A DNA stretch of 8,620 nt from an uncultured Eubacteriales bacterium. Lineage in GTDB: Bacteria > Bacillota > Clostridia > Monoglobales > Monoglobaceae. How positions within the stretch are numbered: position 1 is the stretch's first letter; each line of letters begins with the position of its first letter. The position numbers were made by a program, and so were the translations under genes. Below, in pieces: positions 1 to 7,613 of the stretch. The stretch is taken from assembly GCA_900550775.1 (NCBI GenBank), contig URTH01000066.1, positions 1 to 8,620 of the forward strand, read 5' to 3'. The notes beneath the pieces were generated by a model. It did no database searches. It was not told the origin of the DNA and worked only from the letters and a program-made list of their open reading frames with translations.

Positions 1-730
1 GCTCACAGATCTGGTAGGTCAGCTCACCGGGAGTCTTGACCTGAATGCCGTCCGCAAAGGTAGAAACGGCTTTCAGGGTCTGGTACTTATGCTCGTGCAG
101 GCTGCGGTACATGCTGGGTGCACCCTCGGCCTGTACGCCATAGACCTTCACCTCCGGGCGCAGACTCTTGATGGCAAAGGCCACGCCGGAGATCAGGCCG
201 CCGCCGCCCACCGGCACAACGACCGCATCCACATCCGGCAGCTGATCCAGAATTTCCAGACCAATGGTTCCCTGCCCCGCGATGACCTGCTCATCGTCAT
301 AGGGGTGGATAAAGGTCATGCCAGTCTCTTCCTGCAGCTCCACAGCCTTGTCGTGGGCATCATCGTAGGTGCCAGGCACCAGACACACCTCTGCGCCCAG
401 ATTCTTGGTGTTCTCCACCTTCATGATGGGGGCACCATCCGGCATACAGACGATGCTCTTGATGCCGCGGCGGGTAGCGGCCAGCGCCACGCCCTGTGCG
501 TGGTTACCCGCCGAGCAGGCGATGACACCCTTGTCGCTTTCTTCCTTGGAGAGCTGGCTGATCTTATAGTAAGCGCCGCGCACCTTAAACGAGCCGGTCA
601 CCTGCAGATTTTCCGGTTTGAGATAGAGATTGGTTCCGCTGCAAAGTCCGGGAGACTTAATGAGCGCAGTGGGCCGAAGCACCTCTTTTAACACAAAAGA
701 AGCATGATAAACCTTGTCCAGTGTAAGCAT
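1..730 (-). CDS. ilvA: Threonine ammonia-lyase (threonine dehydratase), 5' part only
   Basis: PLP-dependent enzyme that deaminates L-threonine to 2-oxobutanoate and ammonia in the cytoplasm, the entry step to isoleucine or to threonine catabolism. About 243 codons are visible; the 3' end lies beyond the window. Seen in the translation: the PLP-lysine motif GSFKVRGA with Lys49, the SAGNHAQG loop at 73-80 and the glycine-rich phosphate-binding loop GGGGLISG at 175-182. These are the hallmarks of the fold-type II threonine/serine dehydratase family. Whether a C-terminal ACT regulatory domain follows cannot be seen, so biosynthetic IlvA and catabolic TdcB-like roles are not separable. The ATG at 728-730 is preceded by AAGGAG (741-746) at 10 nt. 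It starts 55 nt after the acyltransferase stop, with no convincing promoter or terminator between them. From about codon 45 on, Leu is mostly CTG and Lys mostly AAG, more so than in the neighbours. Confidence 0.93.
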   Translation of the reverse strand, partial: MLTLDKVYHASFVLKEVLRPTALIKSPGLCSGTNLYLKPENLQVTGSFKVRGAYYKISQLSKEESDKGVIACSAGNHAQGVALAATRRGIKSIVCMPDGAPIMKVENTKNLGAEVCLVPGTYDDAHDKAVELQEETGMTFIHPYDDEQVIAGQGTIGLEILDQLPDVDAVVVPVGGGGLISGVAFAIKSLRPEVKVYGVQAEGAPSMYRSLHEHKYQTLKAVSTFADGIQVKTPGELTYQICE

Positions 731-785
731 AATTTCTTCACTCCTTATGATAATATGAAACGCTGCAAAGCGCAGTGAACAAATA

Positions 786-1841
786 TTATGATTTTGCCAT
801 CAGACGGCCTGTCCGCCGTTTGACCGCCTGCCACAGAAGGCACAGTAAGATGCTGCCTGCATATGCGATCAGCGCACGGTATGCATATCTTGTCATCAGA
901 TCCGTAATTTTCATCCGATGCATCCATTCGTTGGCGATAAAAATCACCAGGCAGTGCACCAGATAGATATCGTAGGTTGCACGATCCAGCGCGGACAGCG
1001 GCTTTAATGTGATTCTTCCGCCGTCGGTCAAAAGCTGTGCCAGCATATAAAAGAACAAAATCGCGCTGATGCAGTACAGCATATGGATCTGATCCATCAG
1101 CCAGGCCGGCAGCTCTGATGATGCCAGCGCCGCAACACCGGCGTTAAAAAATGCCGTCAGAAGATATAAAATCGTCAGCCCCAGCCAATGCTGCCGAAGC
1201 GCACGCTGAAATTCCTGATAATGCATGCCGATCACACAGCCTGCCGTCCAGTAAAACAAATACCGTAAAAACAACACATCCAGATGCGCGATCTCCCGTC
1301 CGGGCAGCAACAGCTTTGCAATATCCGTCAGCCCGGAGGAACAGATTCCGCTGATCATCAGCGTAACCAGCAGAAGCACCGTCGGACTGACGCGCCGGTA
1401 AATCAGCCTCCAAAGAGGCGCTAAAATGTAAAACTGAACGATGAGGACGACAAAATAAAACTGTGCCGAAAGATTACCCCAAAGGAGGTACTGACCCAAG
1501 TCATACCAGGAAAACCCCATTATGCCGCGGTAACAAAAATACAAATAGTAAACCGTCACCCAGAACACGTAGGGCAGCACCACATAAAACAGTCTGGAGA
1601 GATAAAATCTTCCGTAATGCACCTCCGGCTTTAAAAACAGCTTGACGCCGGAGAGCAGCAAAAAGCCCTGTACCACAAAGCCGGACAGACGCGACAAAAT
1701 CCGCACGGCCTGGTAGGCCGTCCTGCCGTGATCCATCTGTGTGATGATTTCAGAGGAGCAATGGATAAAGATAACCAGCATACAAAACAAAACATTTAAA
1801 AGAACAATGTCCTGTTTCCGCTTGCTCTTTTCCCGTGTCAT
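786..1841 (-). CDS. Acyltransferase family 3 (OafA/WecH-like) integral membrane protein
   Basis: Predicted multi-spanning inner-membrane O- or N-acyltransferase of 351 aa. Members of this family move acetyl or other acyl groups onto cell-surface polysaccharides, peptidoglycan, lipids or antibiotics; the substrate here cannot be told. Seen: a short basic N-terminus, a first hydrophobic helix ending in the IFIHCSSE stretch (His27, fitting the conserved helix-1 His of the family), then about ten hydrophobic helices with short polar loops and a basic C-terminal tail. No extracellular SGNH domain is fused. The ATG at 1839-1841 follows a purine-rich SD, AAGGGGGGAG (1846-1855), and lies just downstream of a consensus promoter. 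It sits between trmFO (78 nt upstream) and the threonine ammonia-lyase gene (55 nt downstream), and neither suggests a substrate. The family call rests on overall topology and the N-terminal motif, so it is less certain than the enzyme calls nearby. Confidence 0.8.
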   Translation of the reverse strand: MTREKSKRKQDIVLLNVLFCMLVIFIHCSSEIITQMDHGRTAYQAVRILSRLSGFVVQGFLLLSGVKLFLKPEVHYGRFYLSRLFYVVLPYVFWVTVYYLYFCYRGIMGFSWYDLGQYLLWGNLSAQFYFVVLIVQFYILAPLWRLIYRRVSPTVLLLVTLMISGICSSGLTDIAKLLLPGREIAHLDVLFLRYLFYWTAGCVIGMHYQEFQRALRQHWLGLTILYLLTAFFNAGVAALASSELPAWLMDQIHMLYCISAILFFYMLAQLLTDGGRITLKPLSALDRATYDIYLVHCLVIFIANEWMHRMKITDLMTRYAYRALIAYAGSILLCLLWQAVKRRTGRLMAKS

Positions 1842-1845
1842 CGCG

Positions 1846-1855
1846 CTCCCCCCTT
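1846..1855 (-). promoter_or_regulatory. Ribosome binding site of the acyltransferase gene
   Basis: The minus strand reads AAGGGGGGAG just ahead of the ATG at 1839-1841, four bases from its 3' edge. With the promoter at 1863-1890, the transcript would start near 1856, so the leader is only about 15 nt and is almost entirely SD. Confidence 0.65.
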
Positions 1856-1862
1856 ATCAAAG

Positions 1863-1890
1863 ATTATACCAGATTCTCTTCGATTGTCAA
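1863..1890 (-). promoter_or_regulatory. Consensus sigma-A promoter with extended -10, for the acyltransferase
   Basis: The minus strand carries a perfect -35 TTGACA (1885-1890), a 16-nt spacer and a perfect -10 TATAAT (1863-1868). TG lies one base before the -10, giving the extended -10 form TGnTATAAT. It lies in the 78-nt gap between the trmFO stop and the acyltransferase start. The predicted start site is near 1856. All twelve core bases match, so chance is unlikely. No operator-like inverted repeat is obvious around it, which suggests strong constitutive transcription (inference). Confidence 0.85.
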
Positions 1891-1919
1891 TCAAACGCAG
1901 CAGATTCTTACAAATTTCG

Positions 1920-3224
1920 TCATTTTGCATCCAGATAGGATTGAATCAGGGCAAGACTTCGTGCAGCAATTGCCTCCGCACGCTCCCTTTTATCCCGAAT
2001 TCGATCCGGCAGTGCCTCCATAATGCCAAAGTTGACATTCATCGGCTGAAAATTGGTGACGCCCTCGTTGCTGATATAGGCGCCAAGCGCACCGATTGCC
2101 GTCTTGGCGTCAAAATGCGGCATCTTCTTTTGCAGCAGCGCCGATGCCGCGGACAGACCTGCAATCAGGCCGGAGGCTGCCGATTCCACATAGCCCTCCA
2201 CCCCGGTAATCTGACCGGCAAAGAAAATCTTCGGCTGCGTTTTCATCTGATAATTGGCGTTTAGCAGTCCCGGCGCGTTTAAGTAGGTATTGCGGTGCAT
2301 CACACCGTAGCGGTAAAACTCGGCGTGTTCCAGTCCCGGAATCATCGAAAACACTCTCTTTTGCTCCGGGAACTTAAGATGCGTCTGGAACCCCACGATG
2401 TTATACATGCTGCCGGCCGCGTTATCCTGGCGCAGCTGCACCACCGCATAGGGACGGGACTGATCGTGCGGATTGGTCAGTCCGACCGGCTTTAAGGGGC
2501 CGAACCGCATGGTGTCCTCGCCGCGGCTTGCCATGATTTCGATGGGCATACATCCCTCAAAAACCTTGGGATTCTCCACGCCCTCGTGCACCTGTGCCGC
2601 CTCGGCGGAAATCAGGGCGCGGTAAAACGCAAGGTATTCCTCCCGATTCATCGGGCAGTTGATATAGTCATCGCCGCCTTTTCCGTAACGGGCAGCGCGA
2701 AACGCCTTTTCCATGTTAATGCTCTCAAAGCTGACAATCGGCGCCGCCGCGTCAAAAAAGTGAAGATAACAAGACCCGGTCAGCGAGCGGATCGTCTCCG
2801 CCAGCGCATCGGATACCAGCGGCCCTGCCGCAATCACGGTAGTCTGCGCTGTGTCAACGGTCTTTACCTCTTCATGGCGCACCTCGATATTGGGATGGCT
2901 CGTGATTTTTTCTGTCACCAGAGCAGAAAACCCCTCGCGATCCACCGCCAGCGCACCCCCGGCCGGGACACGGGTTTGATCGGCGCAGGATAAAATCAGT
3001 GAATCCAGACGCCGCATCTCCTCCTTTAACAGGCCGACGGCGTTATGGATGCCGTCCGCGCGCAGAGAGTTGCTGCACACCAGTTCTGCAAACTGACTGC
3101 TCTTATGCGCCGGAGAGGATTTTTCCGGCTTCATTTCATACAGTGTGACCTTGACGCCCTGCTGCGCCGCCTGCCATGCGGCCTCGCAGCCGGCCAGCCC
3201 GGCACCGATAATATTAAGTTTCAT
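1920..3224 (-). CDS. trmFO: Methylenetetrahydrofolate-tRNA-(uracil-5-)-methyltransferase TrmFO
   Basis: FAD-dependent enzyme that makes 5-methyluridine at position 54 of the tRNA T-loop, taking the carbon from 5,10-methylene-THF and electrons from NAD(P)H. It replaces the SAM-dependent TrmA in most Firmicutes. The 434 aa are full length for the family. Seen: N-terminal Rossmann FAD-binding motif [10 protein letters not shown] (7-16), the CSNSLRAD segment with Cys50, and the FEGCMPIE segment with Cys225. These cysteines match the two functional cysteines of Bacillus subtilis TrmFO. A C-terminal FAD-contact stretch [17 protein letters not shown] lies near 335-351. The ATG at 3222-3224 is preceded by AAAGGGTG about 10 nt upstream. 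The gene lies 62 nt after topA, across a terminator-like hairpin, and I see no good promoter in that gap, so expression probably depends on read-through or on a promoter inside topA. Confidence 0.97.
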   Translation of the reverse strand: MKLNIIGAGLAGCEAAWQAAQQGVKVTLYEMKPEKSSPAHKSSQFAELVCSNSLRADGIHNAVGLLKEEMRRLDSLILSCADQTRVPAGGALAVDREGFSALVTEKITSHPNIEVRHEEVKTVDTAQTTVIAAGPLVSDALAETIRSLTGSCYLHFFDAAAPIVSFESINMEKAFRAARYGKGGDDYINCPMNREEYLAFYRALISAEAAQVHEGVENPKVFEGCMPIEIMASRGEDTMRFGPLKPVGLTNPHDQSRPYAVVQLRQDNAAGSMYNIVGFQTHLKFPEQKRVFSMIPGLEHAEFYRYGVMHRNTYLNAPGLLNANYQMKTQPKIFFAGQITGVEGYVESAASGLIAGLSAASALLQKKMPHFDAKTAIGALGAYISNEGVTNFQPMNVNFGIMEALPDRIRDKRERAEAIAARSLALIQSYLDAK

Positions 3225-3257
3225 ACTGACTGTTCACCCTTTCCGTCCTACGTAAAA

Positions 3258-3282
3258 CGGGATGCAGGTAACCTGCATCCCG
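3258..3282 (-). terminator. Hairpin with short U tract between topA and trmFO
   Basis: Perfect inverted repeat with 12-base arms (3258-3269 and 3271-3282); as RNA this is an 11-bp GC-rich stem with a 3-nt loop. On the minus strand it begins 4 nt after the topA stop and is followed by UUUUACG. The stem is strong, but the U run is only four long, so termination may be partial. It could also act as an attenuator or as an RNA-stabilising 3' end for topA. No U tract follows it on the plus strand. Confidence 0.7.
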
Positions 3283-3286
3283 CATG

Positions 3287-5413
3287 TTAGGATTTCTTCT
3301 CCGTTTTTTTCTTTGCCGCAGGCTTTCTGACATAGCCGCATTCCTCGTTAAAGCACTTATACGAAACCGGGCCGCGGCGTTTGAACGCCCGTACCTTCAT
3401 CAATGTGCCGCCGCACTGCGGACATTTTTCGGCGGTCGGCTCGTCCCAGGAGATAAAGTCGCATTCCGGGCTGCGGTCACAGGTATAAAAGGTCGCACCC
3501 TTTTTCGATTTTCTCACGATCACCTTGCCGCCGCATTTCGGGCAGGGAACATCCAGTTCCTTGGTGATTGCCTTGGTGTTTCGGCACTCCGGGAATCCCG
3601 GACATGCCAAAAACTTTCCGAACCGGCCTTGCTTATAAACCATCATCCGTCCGCACTTTTCACAGGGAACGTCCGACACCTCGTCCTTGATTTCAATATT
3701 GCCGATTTTCTCCTCCGCCTCTTCCAGCGCGTGCGAAAACGGGCCGTAAAAGTCACGGATGATATCCTTCCAGCCGGCCTTGCCGTCTGCGACCGTCTCG
3801 ATCTTATCTTCCATATTTGCGGTAAACTCGATATCCACGATATCCTTAAAGTTTTCCTTCATCAGATCTGTGACGATATACCCAAGCTCGGTCGGATAAA
3901 GGCTCTTGCCGTCCCTTGCCACATAACCTCTGGCTGAGGTAATCGTCGCAAGCGTCGGCGCGTAGGTACTCGGCCGTCCGATGCCGTCCTCCTCCATTGC
4001 CTTGACCAGTGATGCCTCGGTATAGCGTGCCGGCGGCTGTGTAAAGTGCTGTTCCGGCTCGATCTCTTTGAGCAAAAGCGTCTGTCCCTCCGTCAGGGTC
4101 GGGATCTTCTTCGCCTTTTCCTCTTCCTCGTCTTTTCCCTCCACATACAGAGTCATAAAGCCGGGGAATTTAATTTCCGAACCGTTGGCGCGTACCAGAT
4201 AAGTGTCCGCATAGATATCCACCGCAACCGAATCCAGCACCGCGTCCGACATCTGGCTTGCCATAAAGCGCAGCCAGATCAGGCGGTAAAGCTTATATAA
4301 ATCCGGCTTTAGCTTTTCCTTAAATTTTTCCGGCGTATTGGCACATACCGTCGGGCGGATCGCCTCATGCGCGTCCTGGGCGCTCTTTTTCGCCTTATAC
4401 TGCTTGGGCGATTTCGGCACAAACGCCGCGCCGTACTGTTTCTCAATATATCCTCTGGCCTCCTGCTGTGCCACCGGCGAAATCCGCAGCGAGTCGGTTC
4501 TCATATAGGTAATGTAACCCATTTCATATAGCTGCTGCGCCGCAATCATGGTACGTCTTGAGGTAAAGTTCAGTTTTCGGGAGGCCTCCTGCTGCAGGGT
4601 ACTCGTGGTAAACGGCGGTGCGCTGCGGCGCTTGGTCTCCTTGCGCAGCACCTTGCCGACCCGGTACTTCGCCGCTTTCAGCGCTTTTGTAACCGCCTCG
4701 GCGGCTGCCTCATCGGCAAGCGGCAGCTTTTTGCCGTCCGCCGTCCCGTAAAACTTTGCGATAAAGGGCAGCTTTCCCTTATCGTTGGTCAGCTTTAGCG
4801 AAATCGTCCAATATTCTTCCGGGTCAAACGCCTCAATCTCGCGTTCACGGTCTACAATCATCCGCACTACAACCGACTGCACACGGCCGGCGCTGAGCCC
4901 TTTTTTGACCTTTTTCCACAAAAGCGGACTGATCTGGTATCCCACAATACGGTCCAAAACACGTCTGGTCTGCTGTGCATCGACAAGATCCATATCAATG
5001 GGGCGCGCCTCTTTGACCGCCTCTTTCACCACGTCACGCGTCACCTCATTAAAGGTGATTCTGCAATCCTTGGACGGGTCAATGCCAAGCACATTGGCCA
5101 AATGCCAGGAAATGGCCTCTCCCTCGCGGTCAGGGTCCGTTGCGAGCAAAACCTGATCGGCATTCTTTGCCTTTTTCTTCAGCTTTGCAATCAGGTCGCC
5201 CTTTCCGCGTATCGTGATATATTTGGGTTCAAAGTCATGGGCGATATCGACACCCAGCTGACTTTTGGGAAGGTCACGCACATGCCCCATCGTTGCCTCG
5301 ATGACATATCCGCTTCCCAGATATTTTTTCACGGAATCCACCTTGGTCGGGGACTCCACAATCACCAGTTTTTTCTTTTTGGTTTGGGTTTTTACAGCCT
5401 TTTTCTCGGCCAT
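3287..5413 (-). CDS. topA: DNA topoisomerase I (type IA)
   Basis: Relaxes negative supercoils by cutting one strand through a 5'-phosphotyrosine link. The 708 aa are close to the usual Firmicutes length. Seen: an N-terminal TOPRIM domain starting LVIVESPTK with Glu20 and the metal site DPDREGE (Asp93, Asp95); the active-site Tyr303 in YITYMRTDS; the QDAHEAIRPT helix around residue 349; the GIGRPSTYAP segment near 478-487. The C-terminus has three tetracysteine zinc ribbons: Cys584/587/604/610, Cys624/627/645/651 and Cys664/667/687/692, then a lysine-rich tail. An in-frame start exists up to position 5506, but it would overlap dprA. The ATG at 5411-5413 has a good SD, and the protein from there begins with a short Lys-rich lead into the TOPRIM domain, as in relatives. 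It is 22 nt downstream of dprA, the classic Firmicutes pair. Confidence 0.98.
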   Translation of the reverse strand: MAEKKAVKTQTKKKKLVIVESPTKVDSVKKYLGSGYVIEATMGHVRDLPKSQLGVDIAHDFEPKYITIRGKGDLIAKLKKKAKNADQVLLATDPDREGEAISWHLANVLGIDPSKDCRITFNEVTRDVVKEAVKEARPIDMDLVDAQQTRRVLDRIVGYQISPLLWKKVKKGLSAGRVQSVVVRMIVDREREIEAFDPEEYWTISLKLTNDKGKLPFIAKFYGTADGKKLPLADEAAAEAVTKALKAAKYRVGKVLRKETKRRSAPPFTTSTLQQEASRKLNFTSRRTMIAAQQLYEMGYITYMRTDSLRISPVAQQEARGYIEKQYGAAFVPKSPKQYKAKKSAQDAHEAIRPTVCANTPEKFKEKLKPDLYKLYRLIWLRFMASQMSDAVLDSVAVDIYADTYLVRANGSEIKFPGFMTLYVEGKDEEEEKAKKIPTLTEGQTLLLKEIEPEQHFTQPPARYTEASLVKAMEEDGIGRPSTYAPTLATITSARGYVARDGKSLYPTELGYIVTDLMKENFKDIVDIEFTANMEDKIETVADGKAGWKDIIRDFYGPFSHALEEAEEKIGNIEIKDEVSDVPCEKCGRMMVYKQGRFGKFLACPGFPECRNTKAITKELDVPCPKCGGKVIVRKSKKGATFYTCDRSPECDFISWDEPTAEKCPQCGGTLMKVRAFKRRGPVSYKCFNEECGYVRKPAAKKKTEKKS

Positions 5414-5421
5414 TTCATCAT

Positions 5422-5427
5422 CCTCCC
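5422..5427 (-). promoter_or_regulatory. Ribosome binding site that fixes the topA start
   Basis: GGGAGG on the minus strand, 8 nt before the ATG at 5411-5413 and inside the 22-nt gap after the dprA stop. The further-upstream in-frame starts lie inside dprA, so this SD decides the start. Confidence 0.8.
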
Positions 5428-5435
5428 AACTTTCC

Positions 5436-6710
5436 CTATCCATTCGGCATACGGGTGCTGTCCCCGATATGTCCTGTAATTCCAAGCTGATACTGTCCGC
5501 CCGCATGGGGGATCACAGCCTTTTTCATCTGTAATATAATCAGCATACTGCTCAGTATGCCGGAATCTATCCGGCAAAAATCAGCGATTTCATCATATTC
5601 CGCCATGCCGCCCTTTTGGAACAGAAAGCGCAGAATGTTCTTCTCTTCTTCCTGGACGGAATGTGCGTTCATCCACTGTTCCAGATCTTCGGCCGATAAC
5701 GCCTTTTCTTTGGGCGGCGGCTGTTTTTGATTCTCTCTCGGTTTTGCCCAGCTTACCGGCTTTTGATTCTTTTTGATGCCGCCAATGACCGGCTTTTTCT
5801 TCTGCGCAGCCCCGTATGCCAGTTTTTCCGGATAGAGAGAAAGATATTCCTCTACGATATCCATGGCATCGGTCAGGGGCTTGCAGCCGTCCGCAATCAA
5901 ATCATTGGGCAAGTGCGACATGGGATTGAGCGGATTGCCCGGCACCGCAAAGATATCACGGTTATTTTCCTGCGCAAGCCGCGCCGTCATCGAGGTACCG
6001 CTCTCCCTCTCGCCTTCTACAACGGCAACGCCGGCGCTGAGACCGACGATGATGCGGTTACGCTGGCGGTAATAGTACGGCTTTCCCACCTGGCCGGGCG
6101 GCCGCTCCGAAACAATGCATCCGTGGGTCTTGATATGCGTATAAAGCTCTGCATTTTCTTTCGGATAAATGACGTCCACGCCGCCGGCAAGCACCGCAAC
6201 GGTATTTCCGCCTGCCTCCAGCGCGCCCCAATGGGCGGCTGCGTCCATTCCCTTTGCCATACCGCTGATCACCAAAACGCCGTTTGCGGCCAGGTCATGA
6301 CCCAAAATTCCGGCAAAGCGTTCCCCTTCGCCGGTTCCTCTGCGCGTTCCGACTACGGCAACACCCAGCATTTGATTAAAGTCCGGCATCTCGCCGAGAA
6401 CATATAAAATCTGCGGCGGTGCATACACCTCTTTTAAGCATGCCGGATAGTCCGGATCATCGATGGACAAAACACGGATTCCGCTTTTCTCGCACTGTTC
6501 CAATATGCGTTTGGCACTGTCCAGCTTTGTGCTGAGACGAATCCGCTGACCCAGCTTTAATTTCCCGGCATGCGGAGACCGAAACAAGTCCGCACGGTAA
6601 ATCTCCTCCGGTGTGCCGATGGTATCCAAAAGGCGCTTTACCTGCATGGGCTCATGATCGCAGCATGCGTTGAGCCAAATCCGATAAAGCAGCTGTTTTT
6701 CATCCTGCAC
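5436..6710 (-). CDS. dprA: DNA processing protein DprA/Smf
   Basis: Cytoplasmic single-strand DNA-binding protein that protects incoming DNA and loads RecA during natural transformation; it is also kept in many bacteria not known to be competent. 424 aa. Seen: an N-terminal helical (SAM-like) region (about 1-75); the Rossmann DNA-binding core with VVGTRRGTGEGE (119-130), SGMAKGMDAAAH (149-160), RQRNRIIVGLS (215-225) and SGTSMTA (237-243); a Lys/Pro-rich linker (about 300-337); and a C-terminal winged-helix (DML1-like) domain (about 340-410). The segment before RNR reads YYYRQ rather than the common FPxRNR form. The start codon is GTG (6708-6710), supported by AAAGGGAG ending 9 nt upstream. 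It lies 99 nt after the methyltransferase gene and 22 nt before topA. Confidence 0.96.
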   Translation of the reverse strand: MQDEKQLLYRIWLNACCDHEPMQVKRLLDTIGTPEEIYRADLFRSPHAGKLKLGQRIRLSTKLDSAKRILEQCEKSGIRVLSIDDPDYPACLKEVYAPPQILYVLGEMPDFNQMLGVAVVGTRRGTGEGERFAGILGHDLAANGVLVISGMAKGMDAAAHWGALEAGGNTVAVLAGGVDVIYPKENAELYTHIKTHGCIVSERPPGQVGKPYYYRQRNRIIVGLSAGVAVVEGERESGTSMTARLAQENNRDIFAVPGNPLNPMSHLPNDLIADGCKPLTDAMDIVEEYLSLYPEKLAYGAAQKKKPVIGGIKKNQKPVSWAKPRENQKQPPPKEKALSAEDLEQWMNAHSVQEEEKNILRFLFQKGGMAEYDEIADFCRIDSGILSSMLIILQMKKAVIPHAGGQYQLGITGHIGDSTRMPNG

Positions 6711-6719
6711 CGCAACCGT

Positions 6720-6727
6720 CTCCCTTT
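6720..6727 (-). promoter_or_regulatory. Ribosome binding site supporting the GTG start of dprA
   Basis: AAAGGGAG on the minus strand, with a 9-nt spacer to the GTG at 6708-6710. No in-frame ATG is better placed. The rest of the 99-nt gap (6711-6809) shows no convincing promoter or terminator. Confidence 0.65.
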
Positions 6728-6809
6728 CCTGGGTCTGCCCCGCAAGGCGTCCGCCCTGCTTTGTCTGCCGAAAACAAACTCTGATCCTTTTTGCTGTATC
6801 TTCAATGTA

Positions 6810-7595
6810 TTAAATCGTATTGTGTCTGATTTGGTACATGGCAATTCCGGCAGCAACCGCCGCATTTAAAGATTCCACCTTGCCCTGCATCGGAATCCGA
6901 ACCCTTTGATCGGCACGGGACAGTATCTCCTCCGATACGCCGGCCGCCTCACTGCCAATGACTAAAATCTGTTTTTCTGTCCGCGTTGCCGCACCGAGCG
7001 GAACCGAGTCGCCAAGTGCCGTGGCCGTCACGAAAAATCCCTGCTTTTGGTAATCAAAAAGCGCAGCTCTCTCCACCCCGGTTTTGCAGCTGACGCGGAA
7101 CACCGACCCCATGGTGGCACGCACCACTTTGGGATTATACAGATCGGCACAGCCGCACAGCAGCCACACGCAATCCACGCCGGCCGCCTCGGCCGTACGG
7201 ATCATCGTCCCCAAATTTCCGGGTTCCGACACGCCGTCCAACGCCAAAATAAACGATTCCTTTTCTGCAAAATCAGGCTGATTTTGCGGCATTTTTAAAA
7301 GTACGCCCACGCCCTGCGGCGTTTCGGTATCACAAATGCCTGCAAAAAGATGATCCTTGACAGTGTATACCAACTCATCGTCAATGTCAATCTTTTTTAC
7401 GAAATCTTCGTGTTTTTTTGCAAATTCCTCCGCGATCAGCACCGCTCTGATCTGCTCTTTCGCGTCCCGGAGCGCCTCGCTCACCATGCGGACACCCTCC
7501 GCAAAGTACAGACCCTCCGCATAGCGGTTTTTCTTTTTCTGAAGCGATCGCGCCAGCTTCAGCACTTTATTATCACGGCTGCAAATGGTAATCAT
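6810..7595 (-). CDS. SpoU/TrmH-family RNA 2'-O-ribose methyltransferase
   Basis: SPOUT-class SAM-dependent enzyme that methylates a ribose 2'-OH in rRNA or tRNA. 261 aa. Seen: an N-terminal L30e-like substrate-binding domain (about 1-100), then the knotted catalytic domain with motif 1 around SEPGNLGTMIRTAEA (Asn127, Arg133), the YNPKVVRATMGSVFRV stretch (153-168), motif 2 LVIGSEAAGVS (211-221, Glu216) and motif 3 IPMQGKVESLNAAVA (234-248, Asn244). The layout resembles the RlmB / B. subtilis YsgA group. The exact RNA target cannot be read from the sequence, so no symbol is given. The ATG at 7593-7595 has AGAAGGTGG just upstream, and the gene starts 18 nt after the folT stop, so the two are almost certainly co-transcribed. 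Confidence 0.94.
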   Translation of the reverse strand: MITICSRDNKVLKLARSLQKKKNRYAEGLYFAEGVRMVSEALRDAKEQIRAVLIAEEFAKKHEDFVKKIDIDDELVYTVKDHLFAGICDTETPQGVGVLLKMPQNQPDFAEKESFILALDGVSEPGNLGTMIRTAEAAGVDCVWLLCGCADLYNPKVVRATMGSVFRVSCKTGVERAALFDYQKQGFFVTATALGDSVPLGAATRTEKQILVIGSEAAGVSEEILSRADQRVRIPMQGKVESLNAAVAAGIAMYQIRHNTI

Positions 7596-7613
7596 TACGC
7601 CACCTTCTATATC

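Noticed and set aside
89..691. Plus-strand open frame of 200 codons
   Set aside because: It lies wholly antisense to the threonine ammonia-lyase gene, whose motifs are intact. The translation is low-complexity in His/Ala/Arg and resembles no family.
756..777. Short hairpin CGCU/AGCG between the acyltransferase and ilvA
   Set aside because: Only four base pairs and three following U residues; too weak to call a terminator.
750..779. Possible ilvA promoter TTCACT - 18 nt - TATTAT on the minus strand
   Set aside because: The predicted start site would fall at about 743, inside the SD itself, leaving no functional ribosome binding site.
3284..3937. Plus-strand open frame of 217 codons
   Set aside because: Antisense to the C-terminal zinc-ribbon region of topA, with no recognisable domain; a shadow of GC-rich codons.
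5414..5506. Longer topA reading frame starting at 5506
   Set aside because: It would add 31 residues with no family match and overlap dprA by about 70 nt. The ATG at 5411-5413 has a proper SD and gives the standard N-terminus.
5727..6407. Plus-strand open frame of 226 codons
   Set aside because: Antisense to the conserved Rossmann core of dprA and not similar to anything I recognise.
6711..6809. 99-nt gap between the methyltransferase gene and dprA examined for a promoter or small RNA
   Set aside because: A TTGAAG without a matching -10 and only weak imperfect inverted repeats; nothing supportable beyond the dprA SD.
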